From: Pseudomonadota bacterium
Lineage (GTDB): Bacteria > Pseudomonadota > Gammaproteobacteria > Burkholderiales > Burkholderiaceae_C
DNA: 64,000 bases
Assembly (NCBI GenBank): GCA_020161065.1
Contig: JAIUPH010000028.1
Location: 451,879 to 515,878 of the forward strand
Direction of reading: 5' to 3'
Part shown: positions 29,935 through 37,425 of the stretch, one piece after another
Layout: each line of letters begins with the position of its first letter
How positions within the stretch are numbered: the stretch's first letter is position 1
Program-made: the position numbers and the translations under genes
The notes under the pieces: generated by a model
Databases searched by the model: none
What the model saw: only the letters and a program-made list of their open reading frames with translations
What the model was told of the DNA's origin: nothing

Positions 29935-30987
29935 TCAGGGCGCCGGCTTCAGCGGCTGGATGCGAACGCCGCCGATGCCGGCCAGCGCAATGGCGCCGCC
30001 GGCCGCCTCGGCCACGGCGAAGGTCGGCGCCGCGGCGCGCTGTTCAACGCGGCTGAAGCTGGCGCCGTGGTCGCTGCTGCGCAGCAGGTGGCCGGCCTGG
30101 CTGGCCAGCAGCAGCGTGCCGTCGGCGCGCAGCAGCGCGCTGCTCAGGCCGGCGGCCACGCCGGTCTCGGCCTTGGTCCAGCTGGCGCCGCCGTCGGTGC
30201 TGCGCCAGGCGTTGCCGCGCAGGCCGTAGACCAGCGTCAGGCGCTCGTCGCCCACCACGCCGAACAGCGTGCCCTGGTAGGGCAGCGGCACGGCGGTGAA
30301 GCGCTGCTTCTGGCGGTCGAGCTTGAGCACCAGCCCCTGCTCGCCGACGATGAACAGCGTGCCGCCGGCCGGGCGGATGGCGTACAGGTGCATGCCCTTG
30401 GGGTTGTCGCTGCGCTCGCTCCACGCCGTCCAGCGGGCGCCGCCGTCCTCGGTGCGCAGGATCAGGTTGAACGCGCCGACGGCCCAGCCGTCCTTCTCGT
30501 TCTCGAACCACACGTCGAGCAGCGCCTTGTCGGTGCCGGCATCGGCCGCCGCGCCGCCGGCCGGCGCCAGCAGCGCGCCGATGGCGCGGCCGTCCAACTG
30601 GCGCTGCCAGGTGGCGCCGCCGTCGCTGGTGTGGAGCACCACGCCTTCGTGGCCCACGGCCCAGCCGAGCTTGGGCGTGGCGAAGTGCAGCGCCGTCAGG
30701 TCGGCGCTGACCGGCACCTCGGCCTGCGCCCAGGCCACGCCGTCGTCGCTGTACAGCACGTGGCCGCGCTGGCCGGCGACGACCAGCCGCGTGCCGGCGC
30801 GGACCATGGCGTTCAAGGGCGCGCGGATGGCCAGCGCGCTCTTGGTGGCCGGCACGTCCAGCGGCGTGCGCACCGCTACGTCGGCGGCGGCGGCGGCGGC
30901 GGCGGACACCGCGGCAGTGGCCGCGGCCGCGACCGCGACCACGCCGAGCACCATCGCGGCCAGCGCGGCGGATGGGGATGTCTTCAC
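29935..30987 (-). CDS. YCF48/BNR-repeat beta-propeller protein, exported
   Basis: 350 residues from GTG 30987. A long Ala/Val-rich signal peptide is followed by repeated propeller blades with Asp-box-like turns: LHTSDGGATWQRQ, LRTEDGGARWTAW, WRSTDGGASWTKA and LRSSDHGASFSRV, each preceded by a GWAVG-type strand. Homologs include the photosystem II assembly factor YCF48, but here the gene lies between DUF1329 and RND genes. A periplasmic adaptor or scaffold role in transport is inferred. Confidence 0.85.
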   Translation of the reverse strand: MKTSPSAALAAMVLGVVAVAAAATAAVSAAAAAAADVAVRTPLDVPATKSALAIRAPLNAMVRAGTRLVVAGQRGHVLYSDDGVAWAQAEVPVSADLTALHFATPKLGWAVGHEGVVLHTSDGGATWQRQLDGRAIGALLAPAGGAAADAGTDKALLDVWFENEKDGWAVGAFNLILRTEDGGARWTAWSERSDNPKGMHLYAIRPAGGTLFIVGEQGLVLKLDRQKQRFTAVPLPYQGTLFGVVGDERLTLVYGLRGNAWRSTDGGASWTKAETGVAAGLSSALLRADGTLLLASQAGHLLRSSDHGASFSRVEQRAAAPTFAVAEAAGGAIALAGIGGVRIQPLKPAP

Positions 30988-31016
30988 GATCGCCTGCCTT
31001 CGCCGGGCGCCGGGTG

Positions 31017-32366
31017 CTAGCGCACGCCGGCGGCGGCCAGCGAATCGGCCGTCCACTGCGAGTCGGGGCTCAGCGTGTCGGACACCTTCATGCCGCTGGC
31101 GCCGGGCCAGACGTTGATGTAGTAGCCGCCGCCGATCAGGTCGTAGTGGCCCGAGGGGATGCTGATCGGCGCCGGCACGTCGTAGCTCTGCGTGATGTAC
31201 GCAAAGCCCGGGCGCCAGAGCTGGCCGCGGCCGTCGTACTGGTCGGCCGCCAGCACGTTCCAGCTGTCCTCGTCCAGGTAGAAGGTGCGGCGCGAATACA
31301 CGTGGCGCTGGCCTTCCTTGAGCGTGGCTTCCACCACCCACATGCGGTGCAGTTCCCAGCGCACGAGGTCGGGATTGATGAACTTGGCCTGGAACAGCTC
31401 TTCGGGCTTGTCGTAGTAGGTGAAGCGGTAGGTGTTGTAGGGCACGTACACCTCCTTCTTGCCGACCAGCTTCCAGTCGAAGCGGTCGGGCTTGCCGTTG
31501 AAGAGGTTCACGTCGTCGACGGTCGAGATGCCGGCGGTGCTGGGGTTGGGCGTGTCGTAGGCCAGGTCGGGCGCCAGCCGCACGCGGCGCTGCCCCGGCA
31601 GGTACTGCCAGGCGCGGCGGCCCTTGGCGCCGTCGAAGCTCTCGGCGGTCATCACCGACTCGCCGGCACGCCGCGCCGGCGCCATGTAGTTGGCGCGCGC
31701 GCGCGTCAGCACCTGCAGCTCTTTGGTCTCGTCGTAGTACGGCCGCTCGATGGTCCACACGCCGCCGGTGGACATCACCATCTGGCCGGCGCTGTTGACG
31801 TTGTAGGCCGAGTACTTGGGCAGCACCACCGACATGCCGTCGAAGCGCGCGATGTAGTTCATCATCGCCTCGCCGCCGGTCTTCGGAATCGGGAACGGAA
31901 TGCCGGCGCGGCTGCCGGTGAAGCCGAAGCCGTCGTCGGTCATCTTGGCGCGCACGGCGTTCTTGACGGTGTTGTCGATCACGAACTTCGGATAGGCCGC
32001 CGTGCGGTGCGTGGGGTACACGTCGATGCGGTAGCCGGGCAGCGACTTCATCAGCGCCTTGGTGCCCTCGGTCAGCTTGTCGGCATGCTTGTCCATGCTC
32101 TTGGCGTCGATCGAGAACAGCGGCTTCTCGTTGGCGTAGGGGTCGGGGCGCACGCCGCGCGCCTTGTCGAAGCCGGCCGGCGCGCTGGTCAGGCCGCCGG
32201 TGTATTCGGGGATCGTGCCGTCCTTGTTGCCGGCCTTTTCGGCGCCCACGGGCGTCAGCGTCGTGCCCAGCTTGCGGGCTTCGTCGGCCGACAGCGCGGC
32301 GTGGACGAAGCCGACCTGGGCGCACAGCAGGCCTGCGCCCAGCATGGCCATCACCAGCTTTTTCAT
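31017..32366 (-). CDS. DUF1329 periplasmic/outer-membrane-associated protein
   Basis: 449 residues with a Sec signal (MKKLVMAMLGAGLLCAQVGF, cleavage after HAA). The family pattern is ALSADEARKLGTTLTPVGAE, IPEYTGGL, GIPFPIPKTGGEAMMN, RRAWQYLPGQRRVRLAP and SHYD/GHYDLIGGGYYIN near the end. The fold is related to LolB/OmpL-like lipid-handling beta proteins. It is paired with the DUF1302 barrel gene 29 nt upstream, as usual. Likely role: carriage of a hydrophobic substrate across the periplasm. Confidence 0.92.
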   Translation of the reverse strand: MKKLVMAMLGAGLLCAQVGFVHAALSADEARKLGTTLTPVGAEKAGNKDGTIPEYTGGLTSAPAGFDKARGVRPDPYANEKPLFSIDAKSMDKHADKLTEGTKALMKSLPGYRIDVYPTHRTAAYPKFVIDNTVKNAVRAKMTDDGFGFTGSRAGIPFPIPKTGGEAMMNYIARFDGMSVVLPKYSAYNVNSAGQMVMSTGGVWTIERPYYDETKELQVLTRARANYMAPARRAGESVMTAESFDGAKGRRAWQYLPGQRRVRLAPDLAYDTPNPSTAGISTVDDVNLFNGKPDRFDWKLVGKKEVYVPYNTYRFTYYDKPEELFQAKFINPDLVRWELHRMWVVEATLKEGQRHVYSRRTFYLDEDSWNVLAADQYDGRGQLWRPGFAYITQSYDVPAPISIPSGHYDLIGGGYYINVWPGASGMKVSDTLSPDSQWTADSLAAAGVR

Positions 32367-32395
32367 GGTTCGTGTCTCCGGTATCAGAAGGTGGA

Positions 32396-34114
32396 TCAGA
32401 AGGTGGTCTTGAAGGTGAAGTACACGGCGCCGCGGTCCTTGAGCATGGCGGTGCTGCCGTTGTAGACCGCCACCGCGCCGGTGGTGGCGTTGGTGTTGAA
32501 GCTGCCGAAGTAGTCGACGTACTTGAGGTCGAAGCGGTAGCGGCTTTGCACGTCCAGCGCCAGGCCGATGGCGTAGCTGCCGGCGCCCTTGTTGCCGCCC
32601 AGGCTGACGGCCGAGTTGCCGTCGACGCCGATCGACGCGCTCACCGGCAGCGCCAGGTCGGCGCCTGGGAACACCTGGTACCAGGTGGGCGTGAAGCCGA
32701 TCGCGATGCCCACCGCGTCCTTGGTCACGCGGTCGATGTTGGCGGCGTTGGCGGCGTAGGTCGCCGAGCCCTTGAACACGTTGTACGGGTCGCTCGTGAC
32801 CTTGCTCCAGTGGCTCCAGGTCAGCTCGGCGTTCCAGCTCGCGGCGTTGTACAGCGGCGTGCTCGGCAGGCTGCCGATGGCGTTGACCACGGCGTGCCAG
32901 GTGTTGCCGCGGGCGCCCAGCGTCTGGCCCGGCTGCGGCAGCGCGGTGGTGGCCGTCACGAGGTTGACGCCGCCGCTCACCAGCGGCATGTTGCGGCGGT
33001 GGTTGAGGTCCACGCCGACGCTGATGCCGGCGATCTGCCGCGTCAGGCTCAAGCCCAGCATCTCGATGTCCGAGCCGTACATCAGCAGGTACTGCTGCGG
33101 AATGGGCGGCGATGCCGTCGGCCGCAGCGTGGCCTGCTGCGGCACCTTGTCGCTGAACTTGCGGTAGTACAGGCCCGCGGTGCCGTCCAGCCACTCGGGG
33201 CTCCAGCGCATGGCCAGGCCCCAGTCGCCGCGGTCCTTGGGCTTGACGTCGGCGGCGCGCGTCACCAGCCGCGTCGTGCCGCCCACCGGCAGCAGGATGG
33301 CCTCGCCGCCGTCGAGCAGCGCGTCGCTGAAGCCCAGGTAGCTGCCGGCCTCGGGGAAGCGGTAGCTCTTCCATTCCAGGTAGTACTGCGCAGCGAGCGA
33401 CAGCGTCGGCGTGACCTGGATCTGGCCCGACACCTGGTTCAGCGGCCGGTACAACTCCTTGGCCTCGATGCCCGGCGTGGCCAGTGCCTTGGCCTGGTCG
33501 AGCGGCGCCTGGCCGTACGAGATGCCGTGGATGGCGCCGCCGCCGAGCAGTGCCTCGCCCCAGTTGATGGTGTGGCGGCCCAGGCGCAGCGTGGCCGCCA
33601 TGCCGCCCACGTCGCCGGCGGCGAAGACGAAGGCATCGAGGAACTCGCCCGAGGCGCCCTTGAAGTAGCGCCGCGTGACGTTGCTGAGCCCCAGCGCCTG
33701 CACGCCGCCGGCCAGGTGGTTGGAGGTGGCCACGCTGGTGTTGTCCAGCGCGCCGGTGTAGGCCTGGTCGTACCACGCGGCGCCGCTGACGCGCGCGCCC
33801 AGCGACTTGCGGTAGACCACGTCGAACTCGCTGAGCAGGTCGATGCGGTTGGTGACGATGGCGTGGCGCTTGAAGTTGCGGTCGCCGTCGTCGTTGTTGA
33901 TGGCGCGCAGGATCGCCTCGTTCTGGCTGTCGGCGCGCAGGCCCAGGTTGTAGCGCACGGTGTTGTCGAAGCGGACCTGCACGTCGTCGTTGCCGACGTC
34001 GATGCCGATGGCCGAGGCGGCCGTGCAAAGGCCCAGGCAGCAGGCGGCCGCGGCCAGGCCGACGGCGCGCCGGCGCGGCGCTTTGCGCAAAGTCATCACT
34101 CGGTCGATGGACAT
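32396..34114 (-). CDS. DUF1302 outer-membrane beta-barrel protein
   Basis: 572 residues with a signal peptide (AAACCLGLCTAASA). Amphipathic beta strands follow: VRFDNTVRYNLGLR and LRLGRHTINWGEALLGGGAIHGISYG. It ends in an aromatic terminal strand, VYFTFKTTF, as required for outer-membrane insertion. It is the family partner of DUF1329. It probably forms the outer-membrane channel or receptor for the hydrophobic substrate of this cluster. Confidence 0.92.
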   Translation of the reverse strand: MSIDRVMTLRKAPRRRAVGLAAAACCLGLCTAASAIGIDVGNDDVQVRFDNTVRYNLGLRADSQNEAILRAINNDDGDRNFKRHAIVTNRIDLLSEFDVVYRKSLGARVSGAAWYDQAYTGALDNTSVATSNHLAGGVQALGLSNVTRRYFKGASGEFLDAFVFAAGDVGGMAATLRLGRHTINWGEALLGGGAIHGISYGQAPLDQAKALATPGIEAKELYRPLNQVSGQIQVTPTLSLAAQYYLEWKSYRFPEAGSYLGFSDALLDGGEAILLPVGGTTRLVTRAADVKPKDRGDWGLAMRWSPEWLDGTAGLYYRKFSDKVPQQATLRPTASPPIPQQYLLMYGSDIEMLGLSLTRQIAGISVGVDLNHRRNMPLVSGGVNLVTATTALPQPGQTLGARGNTWHAVVNAIGSLPSTPLYNAASWNAELTWSHWSKVTSDPYNVFKGSATYAANAANIDRVTKDAVGIAIGFTPTWYQVFPGADLALPVSASIGVDGNSAVSLGGNKGAGSYAIGLALDVQSRYRFDLKYVDYFGSFNTNATTGAVAVYNGSTAMLKDRGAVYFTFKTTF

Positions 34115-34162
34115 GCCAACAATCTCCTCGGTTAGTTCGTTATTTGGACGTGCAGCCGCCGC

Positions 34163-35068
34163 TTACTTGGCGGCGCCGCCCATCACCGCCTGCACCAGCG
34201 CGGCCACCTGCTGGTTCGAGTCGTCGTAGTAGCGGCTGGTGCTCCAGTCGGCGATCTGCTCGAAGTGCTCCGCCAGCGCCTCGGGCGTCGGCTGCGCGAA
34301 GAAGGTCGGCGCGGTGTCGACGATGCGGGCGGTGGAAAAGGCGCCGCCGCCGGCCGACATCGTCACCTTCGAGGGCGCGTTCTCGCTCACCAGGAACAGC
34401 GCCGCCGGCGTCACCGCCTCGGGCTTGAGGGCGGCGAACATCTCGGGCGTCAGGATGTCCTCGGTCATGCGCGTGGCGCCGATCGGGGCCAGCGTGTTGA
34501 CGCGGATGTCGTTCTTCCTGCCCTCGATGGTGAGCATGTGCATCAGGCCGACCAGCGCCACCTTGGCGGCGCCGTAGTTGGCCTGGCCGAAGTTGCCGAA
34601 CAGGCCCGAGGCCGAGGTGGTCATCAGGATGCGGCCGTAGTTCTGCTCGCGCATCAGTTCCCACACCGCCTTGGTGCAATGGACCGAGCCCATCAGGTGC
34701 ACGTCGACCACGGCGCGGAAGTCGGCCATCTCCATCTTCGAGAAGGTCTTGTCGCGCAGGATGCCGGCGTTGTTGATCAGCACGTCGACGCGGCCGAACT
34801 CGGCCTTGGCCTGCTCGACCATGCCCAGCACCTGTTCGAAGTCGCAGACGTTGGCGCCGTTGGCAATGGCCTGGCCGCCGGCGGCGCGGATCTCGTCCAC
34901 CACCTTGGCGGCGGCTTCCGACGAGCCGCCCTTGCCGTCGCGGCTGCCGCCGAAATCGTTGATCACCAGCTTGGCGCCGCGGCGCGCCAGCTCCAGCGCG
35001 TGCGAACGTCCCAGGCCGTTGCCGGCACCCGTCACGATGGCCACGCGGCCGTCGAATCGAATCGTCAT
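34163..35068 (-). CDS. SDR dehydrogenase, MFE2-type (3R)-hydroxyacyl-CoA dehydrogenase
   Basis: 301 residues. The cofactor motif is VTGAGNGLGRSHALELARRG, followed by NNAGILRDKTFSKM and the S-Y-K catalytic set in SASGLFGNFGQANYGAAK. The inserted NDFGGSRDGKGGSSEAA loop is typical of the dehydrogenase domain of peroxisomal multifunctional enzyme 2 and its bacterial relatives. Those act on branched and steroid side-chain acyl-CoAs. It sits with a MaoC hydratase and a crotonase in one operon. Confidence 0.9.
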   Translation of the reverse strand: MTIRFDGRVAIVTGAGNGLGRSHALELARRGAKLVINDFGGSRDGKGGSSEAAAKVVDEIRAAGGQAIANGANVCDFEQVLGMVEQAKAEFGRVDVLINNAGILRDKTFSKMEMADFRAVVDVHLMGSVHCTKAVWELMREQNYGRILMTTSASGLFGNFGQANYGAAKVALVGLMHMLTIEGRKNDIRVNTLAPIGATRMTEDILTPEMFAALKPEAVTPAALFLVSENAPSKVTMSAGGGAFSTARIVDTAPTFFAQPTPEALAEHFEQIADWSTSRYYDDSNQQVAALVQAVMGGAAK

Positions 35069-35188
35069 CTCGTCACCTTCGAAGAATCGAGAGAAAAGGG
35101 CTGCCCGTGCCGTGCGTTCGAATGCCCCGCACGGGCTGCATGCGTGTTGGCGCCCGCGGGCGCCGCAGGGGTGGCGTCAGTACCGCCG

Positions 35189-35641
35189 TCAGTACCGCCG
35201 CGTGATGGACTCGGCCACGCAGACGGGCTTGTCGCTGCCGGCGATCTCCATCGTCACTTCGATCGTCAGCTGCGCGCCGCCGTTGTCGATGGGCTCCCAG
35301 GCCAGCAGCTTGAAGTGCCCGCGCAAGCGGCTGTCCACCGGCACCGGCTTGATGAAGCGCACCTTGTTGAAGCCGTAGTTCACGCCCATCACGCCCTTGC
35401 GGATTTCGAAGGCGCTGACCATCAGCGCCGACATCAGGCTGAGCGTGAGGAAGCCGTGCGCGATCGGCGCGCCGAAGGGGCCGCTCTTGGCGCGCTCGGG
35501 GTCGACGTGGATCCACTGGTGGTCGCCGGTGGCCTCGGCGAACAGGTCGATGCGCCGCTGGTCGACCAGCAGCCAGTCGCTGCTGCCGATGACCTGGCCC
35601 ACCAGGGGCTTGAGGTCGGCGACGGTGTCGTAGCTCTTCAT
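35189..35641 (-). CDS. MaoC-like (R)-specific enoyl-CoA hydratase
   Basis: 150 residues with a hot-dog fold. The hydratase-2 motif is in AEATGDHQWIHVDPERA and GPFGAPIAHGFLTLSL, with catalytic Asp and His visible. It supplies the (3R)-hydroxyacyl-CoA that the adjacent MFE2-type SDR oxidises. It lies 12 nt downstream of the crotonase gene, and a 120-bp gap separates it from the SDR gene. Confidence 0.92.
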   Translation of the reverse strand: MKSYDTVADLKPLVGQVIGSSDWLLVDQRRIDLFAEATGDHQWIHVDPERAKSGPFGAPIAHGFLTLSLMSALMVSAFEIRKGVMGVNYGFNKVRFIKPVPVDSRLRGHFKLLAWEPIDNGGAQLTIEVTMEIAGSDKPVCVAESITRRY

Positions 35642-35653
35642 GTCGCCTCCCGG

Positions 35654-36424
35654 TCAATAACCCTTGAATTGCGGGGCGCGCTTTTCCACGAAGGCGCGCA
35701 GGCCTTCCTGGATGTCCCACGAGCGCTGGTGGTCGCGCAGCTCCAGCAGCTCGTGGCGCAGCGCGTCGGCGGTTGACTTGTCGGCGGCCTCGTCGGCCAC
35801 CTTCTTCATGCGCGCCAGCACCAGCGGGCTCTTCTTGGCCAGCTGCTCGCCGAGCGCCTGCACGCGGTCGGCCAGCTCGCCATCGGCGACGACCTCGTTG
35901 ACCAGGCCGTAGCCCTGCAGCGCCTCGGCGGCGATCGCCTCGCCGGTGAACAGCAGGTACTTGGCCACGTTGGGCGGCAGCTTGCGCGGCAGGATGGCGG
36001 CGCCGCCGCCGCCAGGGAACACGCCGAAGTTGGAATGCGCGTCGCCCAGCCGCGCGCTGCGCGCCGCGATGACGAGGTCGCAGGCCAGCACCACTTCCAT
36101 GCCGCCGGCCAGCGCCAGGCCGTTGACGGCGGCGATGGTCGGCTTCGGAAAGCCGCGCAGCGCGTCGAAGAAGACGACGATCTGGTCGAGGAAGTCGCGC
36201 TCGCCGGGCGCCGCCGGGGCGCCGGCGGTCTTCAGGTCGGCGCCGGCGCAGAAGGCCGGGCCGCTGCCGGTGACGACCACCACGCGCACCTGCGGGTCGT
36301 CGCGCCACGTGCGCAGCGTGGCCGTGATGCCCTCGATCATCTCGCGGTTCAAGGCGTTCATCGCCTTCGGCCGTTCGAGCGTGATCCAGCCCACCGCGCC
36401 ATGGCGTGAATGGGAAAAACTCAT
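35654..36424 (-). CDS. Enoyl-CoA hydratase/isomerase (crotonase family)
   Basis: 256 residues. The oxyanion-hole motifs are GPAFCAGADLK and NGLALAGGMEVVLACD. The catalytic Glu region is DAHSNFGVFPGGGGA, which keeps only part of the usual two-Glu pattern, so isomerase or another crotonase activity is possible. It is the first gene of the minus-strand operon running to 26306. A copy of the cluster's 19-bp palindrome lies 65 nt upstream of its ATG. Confidence 0.92.
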   Translation of the reverse strand: MSFSHSRHGAVGWITLERPKAMNALNREMIEGITATLRTWRDDPQVRVVVVTGSGPAFCAGADLKTAGAPAAPGERDFLDQIVVFFDALRGFPKPTIAAVNGLALAGGMEVVLACDLVIAARSARLGDAHSNFGVFPGGGGAAILPRKLPPNVAKYLLFTGEAIAAEALQGYGLVNEVVADGELADRVQALGEQLAKKSPLVLARMKKVADEAADKSTADALRHELLELRDHQRSWDIQEGLRAFVEKRAPQFKGY

Positions 36425-36488
36425 CGGTGCCTCCAGGTCGTGCAGTGATCGACTGGAGGTCAGCTTAGGGGCGCGGCCGGCGCGCGCG

Positions 36489-36507
36489 CCCCTTACTTTG
36501 GGATGGG
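36489..36507. promoter_or_regulatory. Cluster palindrome, site D
   Basis: CCCCTTACTTTGGGATGGG. Matches the consensus seen at 45740, 58701 and 58743: CCC(A/C)NNC(C/T)TTTGGNNTGG(G/C), with 8-bp arms around a TTT core. It lies 65 nt upstream of the crotonase gene that heads the operon containing the transport genes. Confidence 0.6.
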
Positions 36508-36581
36508 TGGGCGGGGGGGCGCTCGCAAACCCTAGGCGCTGCCGGACAACGGTCAACGCCCTTTCGCCCCCCAAAGCCTCG

Positions 36582-37226
36582 CTACGGCTTCTTGCCTTCG
36601 AAGCTGGCCTTGATGCGGTCGCCCAGCGTCGTGAGGCGGTCGCCCATCTCGTCCTTCCAGTGGTCGAACTTGTCGCGCCACTCGGCGCGCTGCTTGGCGT
36701 GCAGCACCTTGCGCGCCTCGCGCGTGGCCGCGTCCTGCGCTTCGACGGCGGCTTCGACCTCGGCGACCACCGCGTCGGTGGGGCGGCGCAGCACCACGGC
36801 GCCCAGGCTCTTGGCGATGCCGTCGAGCACCTCCACCGCGCTTTCGCTCACGTTGGCGAACACCGCGGTGCTGCCGGGCGGCAGCGTGCGCGTGATCTGG
36901 TCGAGCAGGCTCAGCCGGTTGCCCACCACGTCGGCCGAAGCCAGCGAGCCGAGCACCGCGCCGGTGGAGCCGAGCAGCAAGATGCCCAGCGGCCCGCCGA
37001 GCACGCCCAGCAGGCTGCCGAGCAGCGTGCCCACCAGCGGCGCGTCGCTGGCGGCACCGTCGCTGAAGCCGTCGCGCACGCGCAAGGCGCCGCCCGCCTC
37101 GCGCTCGACGACGGCGGCATTGACCAGACGGACGCGCCCTTCGAGGGCGGCGCGCTTGATTTCACTGAGCGCCTGATAAGCCTTGCTCGTTTCCTCGAAG
37201 GTGAGCAAGACGATGTTCTCCTGCAT
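36582..37226 (-). CDS. DUF1269-type membrane-associated protein
   Basis: 214 residues from ATG 37226, with GAGGAA about 6 nt upstream. The N-terminal ferredoxin-like fold (IVLLTFEETSKAYQALSEIK) is followed by a Gly-zipper hydrophobic region (LVGTLLGSLLGVLGGPLGIL) and a charged helical C-terminus. Similar proteins are annotated as general stress or membrane proteins of unknown function. It lies between two catabolic operons and may be independent of them. Confidence 0.75.
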   Translation of the reverse strand: MQENIVLLTFEETSKAYQALSEIKRAALEGRVRLVNAAVVEREAGGALRVRDGFSDGAASDAPLVGTLLGSLLGVLGGPLGILLLGSTGAVLGSLASADVVGNRLSLLDQITRTLPPGSTAVFANVSESAVEVLDGIAKSLGAVVLRRPTDAVVAEVEAAVEAQDAATREARKVLHAKQRAEWRDKFDHWKDEMGDRLTTLGDRIKASFEGKKP

Positions 37227-37425
37227 GGCCGGTTCCTCTTTCGTTGTCTGTCGACGCCCGACGTTTGCCGCGCGCGGGCCCCGGGGCGCAGGCGGGGCGC
37301 GGGTCGCCGGGCCGGCCTTGATGGACCACGGCGCGTCTTTGCGGCCAGCCCAGAATAGGCTTGCGCCGAGCACGGGTCAACCGGCGCGCGCAAGCCTCCT
37401 GCCGTACATCAAGCGTCGCCGTTGG

